NCBI GenBank assembly: GCA_007135385.1 | Contig: SLIY01000487.1 | Span: 1 to 5,510, forward strand | Reading direction: 5' to 3' | Origin: Leptolyngbyaceae cyanobacterium CSSed165cm_216 | Lineage (GTDB): Bacteria; Cyanobacteriota; Cyanobacteriia; Phormidesmidales; Phormidesmidaceae | DNA: 5,510 bases | In this document: positions 1 through 4,853 of the stretch, one piece after another | Numbering within the stretch: position 1 is the stretch's first letter | Layout: the number at the start of each line of letters is the position of its first letter | The notes under the pieces: model-generated | Seen by the model: the letters and a program-made list of their open reading frames with translations, nothing else | Databases searched by the model: none | What the model was told of the DNA's origin: nothing | Translations under genes and position numbers: made by a program

Positions 1-1130
1 AATAGATTGCTGAGGAACGAGGCCTGCTCGCTAACGCCCGCCTGTAGACTGCGGGGCGTTAAGCCCAGGTTAGGCAAATTCGGGACTAAAAAGCTGTCTG
101 CCCCTACAGAGGCCAGGGTACCAATTGTGCTTACGACGTTTTGCACCGAGTTGGCCAAAAAGCCAGGAATCACCTCTGGATCGCTGGGCAAATTGAACAA
201 GTCATTGGCCCCCGCCCACAACACATAGAGGCCGTTGGCATTAGCCGACTTGCCGCCCAGCCCGGCTACATAGCTGTCCAGTTGATCGAGCAGTCCTGGC
301 AGTTGCCACTCAATACCCGTTAGCTCGGTTAAGAGTGGGTCTAAACCGTTATCTCGTCCGGTGGTAGCTCCCCCAATGGCTAAGTTTTGAATGCTGTCGG
401 GGGCTAAACTCAGGGACTCGGCCAGGTAGTCAACCCAGATAGCGCCATTGGAAAACTTGCCTTCAAAATAGGGCGGTGAGGGCGGGAAGAAATTGGTGAG
501 CCCAAACAAGTTGCCGGGGTCTGACAGGCTATCGCCAAAAATCACCAGTTGGTCAAAGTTGGGTAATAGTCCCCGCGTTAAAAAACTGTCGGTTTGCAGT
601 TGGCTGGCCTCTACATTCAGCAGCACCGCAGCGGGTTCGGACTGCCCCAAATAGCGAATTTCGGTGTTGGCCCCCTGCTGATTAATCACCATCTGAGTAG
701 GGGTTAAGCCCCCTTCCAGCAGTAGCCGATCGCGTCCCACCTGAAAATCAAAAATCGTATCGAACCGGCCATCAGCTCGCAGCACAAATCGATCAGCCCC
801 TGGGCCACCGATTAACCAATTGCGACCTGGGCCTCCATCCAGGCGATCGCGCCCCAATCCACCGATTAACAGGTCATTGCCAGCCTCGCCAAACAGCTGA
901 TTATGGCCGCCGACCCCGAGCAAAATATCATCGCCGGGGCCACCCCGCAGCACATCATGGCCAAAGCTACCCAGCAGAAAGTCGTTGCCGGAGGTACCGC
1001 TGCGCCAGATAGGACCCAGGAGTCTGGTTAGGGAGGTATCAAAACCAGTTGAGAGCCTGGCTTGCAGCCAATCGCTGGCCACCTCAGACCAAAACGGGGA
1101 TGGGACTAGGGGGGACCAGCGTATTGCCAT
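1..1130 (-). CDS. RTX repeat - GDSL/SGNH esterase protein, 3' end outside window
   Basis: An uninterrupted minus-strand frame of 376 codons starts at ATG 1130-1128 and runs off the left edge. The start is supported by AAGGAG six bases upstream. Residues 1-44 show no signal peptide. Residues about 45-118 are glycine- and aspartate-rich nonapeptides of the RTX type (SGNDFLLGS, GPGDDILLG, EAGNDLLIG, GPGADRFVL), which in this family bind calcium. Several later units are degenerate, with Arg or Asn replacing Asp. A linker of about 75 residues leads into an SGNH hydrolase domain. Block I is VIFGDSLSDPGN with the presumed nucleophile Ser201, block II is NLAIGGATT near Gly253, and block III is GAND with Asn309. 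The block V Asp-x-x-His lies beyond the window. Family knowledge suggests an esterase or lipase exported by a type I system, with its export signal in the unseen C-terminus. The substrate cannot be told. It is divergent from groES and unrelated to it. Confidence 0.9.
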   Translation of the reverse strand, partial: MAIRWSPLVPSPFWSEVASDWLQARLSTGFDTSLTRLLGPIWRSGTSGNDFLLGSFGHDVLRGGPGDDILLGVGGHNQLFGEAGNDLLIGGLGRDRLDGGPGRNWLIGGPGADRFVLRADGRFDTIFDFQVGRDRLLLEGGLTPTQMVINQQGANTEIRYLGQSEPAAVLLNVEASQLQTDSFLTRGLLPNFDQLVIFGDSLSDPGNLFGLTNFFPPSPPYFEGKFSNGAIWVDYLAESLSLAPDSIQNLAIGGATTGRDNGLDPLLTELTGIEWQLPGLLDQLDSYVAGLGGKSANANGLYVLWAGANDLFNLPSDPEVIPGFLANSVQNVVSTIGTLASVGADSFLVPNLPNLGLTPRSLQAGVSEQASFLSNL

Positions 1131-1136
1131 GACTAT

Positions 1137-1142
1137 CTCCTT
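1137..1142 (-). promoter_or_regulatory. Ribosome binding site of the RTX-esterase gene
   Basis: The minus strand reads AAGGAG here, with six bases between it and the ATG at 1130. This is a near-perfect anti-16S match and fixes the start of the RTX-esterase frame. Confidence 0.75.
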
Positions 1143-1192
1143 AAGTGAAGGCCAGGGGGGATGGTGACGCCAGATGCTACCTACCTTAACGC

Positions 1193-1221
1193 TTTTAGCG
1201 AGCACAGACGCCACCTAGCAA
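1193..1221 (-). promoter_or_regulatory. Candidate promoter of the RTX-esterase gene
   Basis: On the minus strand TTGCTA (1216-1221) and CTAAAA (1193-1198) lie 17 bases apart. They sit about 60 bases upstream of the start codon in the gap shared with groES. Both hexamers are weak matches to the sigma-70 consensus, so this is only the best candidate seen by eye. Confidence 0.2.
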
Positions 1222-1283
1222 GGATCTTTAATTTCTCTGTTAGCCATTTTCGTCATCATCTGTAACCCGCTGAGCCTGATCCA

Positions 1284-1305
1284 AGCCAGGGCGATCGCCC
1301 TGGCT
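1284..1305. repeat. 22-bp perfect palindrome centred on a HIP1 octamer
   Basis: The half-site AGCCAGGGCGA is followed directly by its exact reverse complement, and the core GCGATCGC (1291-1298) is HIP1. As RNA it could fold into a 9-bp stem with a GATC loop. It lies in the divergent gap, about 155 bases from the esterase start and about 22 bases before the K-box match. No U-run follows on either strand, so a terminator is not supported. It may be an expanded HIP1 site or a protein-binding site. Confidence 0.6.
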
Positions 1306-1326
1306 GAGGTCACCTTTAGCCCTTCA

Positions 1327-1342
1327 GTTCGGGAACCCGTAC
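1327..1342 (+). promoter_or_regulatory. K-box match upstream of groESL
   Basis: The bases GTTCGG-GAAC-CCGTAC fit the pattern GTTCGG-NNAN-CCNNAC, which I recall as the K-box reported upstream of cyanobacterial groE genes and linked to light- and heat-responsive expression independent of HrcA and CIRCE. All ten fixed upstream positions agree. It lies about 12 bases before the proposed -35 hexamer, a sensible place for an activator site. The consensus is quoted from memory, and the binding protein is not known to me. Confidence 0.6.
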
Positions 1343-1353
1343 AGTTAGGTTCA

Positions 1354-1382
1354 TTGCTATTGCCGCCGTTGCAGCTTAAATT
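1354..1382 (+). promoter_or_regulatory. Candidate sigma-70 promoter of groESL
   Basis: TTGCTA (1354-1359) and TAAATT (1377-1382) are spaced 17 bases apart; TTAAAT at 1376-1381 is an alternative -10. Each hexamer matches consensus at about four of six positions. The -10 abuts CIRCE, which places the transcription start inside the operator, the usual layout for HrcA-repressed groE promoters. The leader would be about 100 bases long. Confidence 0.5.
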
Positions 1383-1407
1383 AGCACTCGGAGCTTTAGA
1401 GTGCTAA
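1381..1407. promoter_or_regulatory. CIRCE operator (HrcA binding site)
   Basis: A perfect copy of the consensus inverted repeat, TTAGCACTC-N9-GAGTGCTAA, with spacer 1390-1398. HrcA binds this element and represses groESL until heat or other protein-folding stress draws GroEL away from HrcA. It overlaps the start of the candidate groESL promoter and lies 83 bases upstream of the groES start codon. The hrcA gene is not in this window. Confidence 0.97.
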
Positions 1408-1412
1408 GCTCT

Positions 1413-1456
1413 CCCGTCTAGTGCGTCTGACTAGGGTCGGGCATACCCGCAGACGC
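1413..1456 (+). other. groESL leader with two competing RNA folds
   Basis: In the presumed 5' untranslated region, fold A pairs CCCG (1413-1416) with CGGG (1438-1441) and CTAGT (1418-1422) with ACTAG (1430-1434), leaving the loop GCGTCTG (1423-1429). Fold B pairs that whole loop with CAGACGC (1450-1456), with an inner GGGT/ACCC helix (1434-1437 with 1445-1448). The two share bases, so they are alternatives or form a pseudoknot. Pairing was found by eye; no energies were computed and no function is known. Confidence 0.4.
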
Positions 1457-1490
1457 TTATCGTAGTCACAACCCCGGAGAAGTAAGTTTT

Positions 1491-1802
1491 ATGGCAGCTA
1501 TCACCTTGGCGGCATCCAGTGTTAAGCCCCTTGCCGATCGCGTTTTAATTAAAGTCAGTGCATCCGAAGAAACCACCGCTGGCGGCATTCTCCTCCCCGA
1601 CACCGCTAAGGAGAAGCCTCAGGTGGGCGAAATTACCGCTGTTGGGCCTGGCAAGGCAGACGACAAAGGTGCCCGTCAGGCCATGGAAGTCAAAATTGGC
1701 GACAAAGTCTTGTATTCCAAATATGCCGGTACCGATATCAAGCTAGGCAGTGACGATTACGTGCTGCTGTCCGAGAAGGACATCCTGGCTGTTCTGGGCT
1801 AA
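1491..1802 (+). CDS. groES: Co-chaperonin GroES (Cpn10)
   Basis: This 103-residue protein is full length for a cyanobacterial GroES. As a heptameric lid it caps the GroEL ring in the cytoplasm and closes the folding chamber in step with ATP binding. The family start is clear in VKPLADRVLIK (residues 11-21). The mobile loop that contacts GroEL spans about residues 24-41 and carries GGILLP (31-36), the hydrophobic contact tripeptide being I33-L34-L35. The roof segment follows near GPGKADDKGAR, and GDKVLYSKYAGT and the ending EKDILAVLG are standard. The ATG is preceded by GGAG (1476-1479) at 11 bases. It is first in a two-gene operon; groEL begins 56 bases after its stop. CIRCE, a K-box match and a promoter lie just upstream. 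Nothing is missing or truncated. Confidence 0.98.
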   Translation: MAAITLAASSVKPLADRVLIKVSASEETTAGGILLPDTAKEKPQVGEITAVGPGKADDKGARQAMEVKIGDKVLYSKYAGTDIKLGSDDYVLLSEKDILAVLG

Positions 1803-1858
1803 AGATAACGTCCGTTTCTGTTCACTCCTGCAATCTTCCTTCGGAGAGCAATCCATTC

Positions 1859-3490
1859 ATGGCTAAGCTAATTATTTACAACGAGAACGCCCGTCGCGCC
1901 CTAGAGAAAGGGATGGACATTCTGGCTGAGGCTGTCGCGGTTACCCTCGGTCCCAAAGGCCGCAACGTGGTACTTGAGAAAAAGTTCGGTGCCCCCCAAA
2001 TCGTGAATGATGGTGTCACCATCGCCAAAGAAATCGAGCTAGAAGACAACGTTGAAAACACAGGGGTCGCCCTCATCCGTCAGGCGGCCTCCAAGACCAA
2101 CGACTCGGCTGGAGACGGCACCACCACGGCTACCGTGCTGGCCCACGCCATTGTCAAAGAAGGTCTGCGCAACGTGGCTGCTGGCTCCAACGCTATTTCC
2201 CTAAAGCGCGGTATCGATAAAGCCACTGCTTACTTGGTGGACAAAATTGCTGAGCATGCTCGCCCAGTAGGTGACTCTACGTCCATTGCCCAGGTGGGTA
2301 CCATCTCCGCCGGTAACGACGAAGAGGTGGGGGCCATGATCGCCCAGGCTATGGATAAGGTGGGCCGCGAGGGCGTGATTTCCCTGGAAGAAGGGAAGTC
2401 CATGACCACCGAACTAGAAATCACGGAAGGGATGCGCTTCGATAAGGGCTACATTTCTCCCTATTTCGTGACCGACACCGAGCGCATGGAAGCGGTGCTG
2501 GAAGAGCCCTACATTTTGATCACCGACAAAAAAATTGCCCTAGTGCAGGATCTAGTGCCCGTGCTAGAACAGGTGGCCCGCTCCGGTCGTCCCCTAGTGA
2601 TCATCGCCGAAGACATTGAAAAAGAAGCCCTGGCTACCCTGGTAGTGAATCGCCTACGGGGTGTGCTGAATGTGGCTGCTGTGAAAGCGCCTGGGTTTGG
2701 CGATCGCCGCAAGGCCATGCTAGAAGACATCGCTGTGTTGACCGGCGGTCAGGTGATCAGCGAAGACACCGGTCTGAAGCTAGACAACACCAAGGTTGAT
2801 ATGCTGGGTCAGGCCCGCCGACTCACCATTACCAAAGACACCACCACCATCGTGGCCGAAGGCAACGAAAAGGATGTCAAGGCCCGCTGCGAGCAAATTC
2901 GCCGTCAAATCGAAGAAACCGAGTCTAGCTACGACAAAGAGAAGCTGCAAGAGCGCCTGGCTAAGCTGTCTGGCGGTGTGGCTGTCATCAAGGTTGGGGC
3001 CGCCACCGAAACCGAGATGAAGGACCGCAAGCTGCGTCTGGAAGATGCGATCAACGCTACTAAAGCGGCAGTGGAAGAGGGCATCGTCCCCGGCGGCGGT
3101 ACTACCCTGGCTCACTTAGTGCCTGACCTAACCCAGTGGGTTGATGCCAACCTCAGCAATGAAGAGCACACCGGTGGCTCCATCGTGGCCCGTGCCCTGG
3201 CCGCTCCTTTGATGCGGATTGCCCAAAATGCTGGGCAAAATGGTGCTGTGATCGCCGAGCGGGTCAAAGAGAAGGATTTCAACGTCGGCTACAACGCCTC
3301 CAACGGCGAGTTTGTCGACATGTTTGAGGCCGGTATCGTTGACCCCGCCAAGGTGACCCGCTCGGCGCTGCAGAATGCCGCCTCTATTGCTGGCATGGTC
3401 CTCACCACTGAGTGTATCGTGGTCGATAAGCCCGAACCCAAAGATGGCGCTCCCGCTGGCGCTGGCATGGGCGGTGACTTCGACTACTAA
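1859..3490 (+). CDS. groL: 60 kDa chaperonin GroEL (operon-linked GroEL1 type)
   Basis: A complete 543-residue chaperonin that forms the double-ring, ATP-driven folding machine of the cytoplasm. The nucleotide pocket is intact: VTLGPKGRNVVLE (28-40), NDGVTIAKEIELED (50-63) with Asp51, GDGTTTATVLA with Asp86, and VEEGIVPGGG (405-414). The catalytic aspartate (Asp398 in E. coli) corresponds to Asp396 in LEDAINATKAA. The tail ends in GAGMGGDFDY and lacks the long GGM repeat of E. coli GroEL. The N-terminus MAKLIIYNENAR and the linkage to groES fit the cyanobacterial groEL1 copy. Most cyanobacteria also have an unlinked groEL2, not seen here. GGAGAG (1843-1848) sits ten bases before the ATG. It is co-transcribed with groES and ends at an unusual tandem copy of its last codons, followed by a strong terminator. 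Confidence 0.98.
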   Translation: MAKLIIYNENARRALEKGMDILAEAVAVTLGPKGRNVVLEKKFGAPQIVNDGVTIAKEIELEDNVENTGVALIRQAASKTNDSAGDGTTTATVLAHAIVKEGLRNVAAGSNAISLKRGIDKATAYLVDKIAEHARPVGDSTSIAQVGTISAGNDEEVGAMIAQAMDKVGREGVISLEEGKSMTTELEITEGMRFDKGYISPYFVTDTERMEAVLEEPYILITDKKIALVQDLVPVLEQVARSGRPLVIIAEDIEKEALATLVVNRLRGVLNVAAVKAPGFGDRRKAMLEDIAVLTGGQVISEDTGLKLDNTKVDMLGQARRLTITKDTTTIVAEGNEKDVKARCEQIRRQIEETESSYDKEKLQERLAKLSGGVAVIKVGAATETEMKDRKLRLEDAINATKAAVEEGIVPGGGTTLAHLVPDLTQWVDANLSNEEHTGGSIVARALAAPLMRIAQNAGQNGAVIAERVKEKDFNVGYNASNGEFVDMFEAGIVDPAKVTRSALQNAASIAGMVLTTECIVVDKPEPKDGAPAGAGMGGDFDY

Positions 3491-3502
3491 TTCGACTACT
3501 AA
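3479..3502 (+). repeat. 12-bp tandem duplication of the groEL stop region
   Basis: TTCGACTACTAA occurs twice head to tail, at 3479-3490 and 3491-3502. The first copy encodes the final Phe-Asp-Tyr and stop of GroEL. The second is in the same frame, so readthrough would add only Phe-Asp-Tyr before a second TAA. It looks like a replication-slippage duplication of the gene end, downstream of the functional stop and presumably neutral. Confidence 0.85.
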
Positions 3503-3513
3503 ACAGTAGCTAC

Positions 3514-3545
3514 GGGTGTTGTTTAATTAAACAGTAGCAACACCC
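3514..3545 (+). other. Hairpin between groEL and its terminator
   Basis: GGGTGTTG (3514-3521) pairs with CAACACCC (3538-3545) as an 8-bp stem around a 16-base loop. The loop region overlaps a perfect AT-rich palindrome, GTTTAATTAAAC (3521-3532). The 11-mer TAAACAGTAGC occurs at 3500-3510 and again at 3528-3538. No U-run follows the stem, so it is more likely an mRNA 3'-end structure than a terminator. Confidence 0.45.
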
Positions 3546-3560
3546 CATCGCCCTAAAATC

Positions 3561-3595
3561 AAAGCCGTTCCGGTAATCGGAACGGCTTTTGTTTG
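3561..3595 (+). terminator. Rho-independent terminator of groESL
   Basis: AAAGCCGTTCCG (3561-3572) and CGGAACGGCTTT (3578-3589) form a perfect 12-bp stem with a 5-base loop, followed by TTTTGTTTG. It is 70 bases past the groEL stop. The stem has A and T runs at both ends, so it could also stop minus-strand transcripts that run past psaI, making it a likely shared terminator for the convergent groE and psa units. Confidence 0.93.
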
Positions 3596-3683
3596 CTTTG
3601 TCAGGCAAACCCCATGGGGCTACAGTGGAATGGGTCTAGCCAACAGTCTGGACAAGCTCACCTATTGCCCCACCTCCACCTAT

Positions 3684-3709
3684 GTCCCCTGAGCGGAGTC
3701 GAAGGGGAC
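3684..3709. repeat. Dispersed palindromic repeat with GAGCGGAGTCGAA core
   Basis: GTCCCCT (3684-3690) and AGGGGAC (3703-3709) form a 7-bp stem around the core GAGCGGAGTCGA. This core flanked by short complementary arms is a pattern I recognise as widely scattered in intergenic DNA of cyanobacteria and some other bacteria. It lies about 37 bases past the psaI stop on the minus strand, where the hairpin could shape the mRNA 3' end. No U-run follows. Confidence 0.6.
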
Positions 3710-3745
3710 GGTTGCCATTATTCTTTGTCGAACTGGGCTTCTCCC

Positions 3746-3862
3746 TCAGGCATCGCTCTCGATATAGAAAAACAGCATGCCCATCACCGCCACAGGCATG
3801 AGCCAGGTAATCACTGGAATCAAAATCCAGGGTAGCCAAGCAGCCGCGTAGGTTCCATCCAT
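3746..3862 (-). CDS. psaI: Photosystem I subunit VIII (PsaI)
   Basis: A 38-residue protein, within the family's usual size. It begins MDGTYAAAWLPWILIPVITW and ends LFFYIESDA, matching cyanobacterial PsaI almost position by position in layout (MDG-YAA, LPWILIP, FxxIES). One membrane helix spans about residues 9-33. PsaI sits in the thylakoid membrane beside PsaL and helps hold the peripheral domain through which photosystem I complexes associate. The start is supported by AGGAG (3872-3876) nine bases upstream. The gene begins 73 bases after the psaL stop on the same strand, so the two are probably co-transcribed. No separate promoter is evident in that gap, which has only a weak TGAAGC/GCTTCA inverted repeat (3906-3911 with 3929-3934). 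Confidence 0.96.
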   Translation of the reverse strand: MDGTYAAAWLPWILIPVITWLMPVAVMGMLFFYIESDA

Positions 3863-3935
3863 GATTAAAATCTCCTAAGTCAACACATTAAAAACATCTA
3901 GGGTGTGAAGCAAGCTTGAGTTTTTTTGGCTTCAG

Positions 3936-4418
3936 CTAGTTGTTAACAAAGCCTCGGAAGATAGCATTGATTTCCTCAAAGTGGGCCAGCAGGAAGTAGG
4001 CCATATAGGCTCCACTCATGCCGCCAATAAAGAAGCCAGCGGTCATCTCGCTCCACCCCTCAGCGGTTTTGAGGGTATCGGTGCCAGGTTCTGATTCGGC
4101 GGCAGGCTTCAGGGAAACCAACCCGTGGGCTCCCATGCCAGCGGTACCCAGCAGAACAATGGCGATCGCAGTCACTAAACCACCCAGGTAAGGGGCGGCG
4201 TCAAAATCTCGCAGGGCACCGACGACCACTTCTGGCCCCACCAAGAAATAGCCATGGGCTAGGCCAATTTCCAGACCTCGGGTGATCGGGGCCATACCCT
4301 TGCGATAGGCGGGCAGCCAGCTAATAAAGGTCCTGACAAAGGCTGAATCGCTGATTGGCGTAGACAAGTGTCCCAGCTCAGGATTCCCTTGGTAAGGACC
4401 GACGACTTGATTGGTCAT
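3936..4418 (-). CDS. psaL: Photosystem I reaction center subunit XI (PsaL)
   Basis: A complete 160-residue PsaL. Recognisable family blocks are GHLSTPISDSAFVRTFI (residues 16-32), LPAYRKGMAPITRGLEIGLAHGYFLVGP (35-62), AEGWSEMTAGFFIGGMSGAYMAYFLL (119-144) and the end IFRGFVNN. Glu50 and His55 fall where chlorophyll ligands are found in the family. Three membrane helices are apparent, near residues 44-66, 77-101 and 124-146. PsaL is the subunit through which cyanobacterial photosystem I forms trimers, or tetramers in some lineages. The loop after the second helix (KPAAESEPGTDTLKTAEG) is about three residues longer than I recall for Synechocystis. GGAGG (4429-4433) lies ten bases before the ATG. 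It lies between psaB, 435 bases upstream, and psaI, 73 bases downstream. Confidence 0.97.
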   Translation of the reverse strand: MTNQVVGPYQGNPELGHLSTPISDSAFVRTFISWLPAYRKGMAPITRGLEIGLAHGYFLVGPEVVVGALRDFDAAPYLGGLVTAIAIVLLGTAGMGAHGLVSLKPAAESEPGTDTLKTAEGWSEMTAGFFIGGMSGAYMAYFLLAHFEEINAIFRGFVNN

Positions 4419-4467
4419 GGGTTGTTTGCCTCCAGGCTAGTTTAGTTTTTTTTCGCTGAAGAGTAAA

Positions 4468-4501
4468 AGTCCTGGCTCAACTACCCCGAAGAACCAGGAC
4501 T
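4468..4501 (-). terminator. Hairpin upstream of psaL, possible weak terminator
   Basis: On the minus strand AGTCCTGG and CCAGGACT form an 8-bp stem with an 18-base loop, followed by TTTACTCTT. In the psaB to psaL direction it could act as a weak terminator or attenuator between the two genes. The U-run is short and broken and the loop is large, so this is tentative. It also abuts the candidate psaL -35 hexamer. Confidence 0.35.
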
Positions 4502-4534
4502 CTTGAGAAGCGGAGAGTCTCCATCCGTCTCAAG
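4502..4534. repeat. Inverted repeat adjacent to the psaL-proximal hairpin
   Basis: CTTGAGA (4502-4508) pairs with TCTCAAG (4528-4534). Inside, either GGAGA/TCTCC (4512-4516 with 4518-4522) or CGGA/TCCG (4511-4514 with 4524-4527) can extend the stem. It begins one base after the neighbouring hairpin at 4468-4501, giving two back-to-back hairpins before psaL. The bases TTGAG in the loop of that neighbour could instead pair with CTCAA of this stem. Confidence 0.45.
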
Positions 4535-4623
4535 CTTGGCAGGGGGAAGAGGGTAACGAAGGGACCCCTCAACACCTCAAAAACTCGTCATTCTGAATAC
4601 TGTTTTATTTAAAGCTCTTGTAG

Positions 4624-4640
4624 GGTGGGCACCGCCCACC
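4624..4640. repeat. Short palindromic repeat GGTGGGC-ACC-GCCCACC
   Basis: A perfect 7-bp inverted repeat with a 3-base loop, preceded by GTAG. It shares the GTA-(G/A)-GGTGGGCA core with the larger palindrome at 4817-4843. Palindromes with this core recur in intergenic regions of cyanobacteria, from memory. This looks like a shorter copy of that dispersed family. Confidence 0.6.
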
Positions 4641-4645
4641 AGCAG

Positions 4646-4695
4646 GAAAATTTTGATTTCGACTCGAAAAGACTGAATGCTTGAGAAAATTTTGA
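4646..4695. repeat. Pair of 11-bp direct repeats, GAAAATTTTGA
   Basis: The 11-mer GAAAATTTTGA occurs at 4646-4656 and 4685-4695, 39 bases apart. Between them lies TTTCGA-C-TCGAAA (4657-4669), a perfect 6-bp inverted repeat with one spacer base. The stretch is AT-rich compared with its GC-rich surroundings. No function is recognised; it may be remnant repeat DNA or a binding region. Confidence 0.5.
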
Positions 4696-4816
4696 ATTTT
4701 GAACGTCTGGTGCTGCCGCCCTTTGGACAGGGCAGGGATAGGTCTACCTCGCTGAGACTGGACCCACCCCGCCCTGCGGATACCCCCTCCCAGCTAAGCA
4801 GGGGATTGCTCCCAGG

Positions 4817-4843
4817 CGTAAGGTGGGCAGTGCCCACCTTACG
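4817..4843. repeat. 27-bp palindrome just past the psaB stop
   Basis: CGTAAGGTGGGCA (4817-4829) and its exact complement TGCCCACCTTACG (4831-4843) flank one central base. As RNA this gives a 12-bp stem with the loop ACT on the minus strand. It starts ten bases after the psaB stop codon. No U-run follows, so it more likely protects the mRNA 3' end, or is simply a dispersed repeat copy, than terminates transcription. Confidence 0.75.
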
Positions 4844-4853
4844 GGGAGTCTCG

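Larger units (their letters stand above)
4419..4853. other. psaB-psaL intergenic region, repeat-rich, no gene
   Basis: This 435-base gap shows no convincing coding frame; the frames present do not resemble any protein and run into psaB. It holds four clear inverted repeats, a direct repeat and the psaL ribosome binding site. A weak minus-strand promoter candidate for psaL is TTTACT (4462-4467) and TAAACT (4439-4444), 17 bases apart. It would leave a leader of only about 15-20 bases. I could not find a convincing tandem HLR1 motif for the RpaB regulator upstream of psaL. The gap is long for a strict operon, so psaL-psaI may have its own promoter. Confidence 0.5.

Noticed and set aside
7..323. 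Two plus-strand frames of 60-73 codons
   Set aside because: They are antisense to the conserved SGNH catalytic domain and lack supporting features.
2780..3115. 111-codon minus-strand open frame inside groEL
   Set aside because: It is antisense to highly conserved groEL codons, has no start signal of note and no recognisable protein features.
3593..3839. Overlapping plus- and minus-strand frames of 67-80 codons near psaI
   Set aside because: They overlap the terminator tail, the dispersed repeat and psaI in other frames. The true gene is the 38-codon psaI, which has a proper ribosome binding site.
4646..4843. CRISPR-like array from the repeated motifs
   Set aside because: There are only two copies of each motif, with unequal units and no regular spacers.
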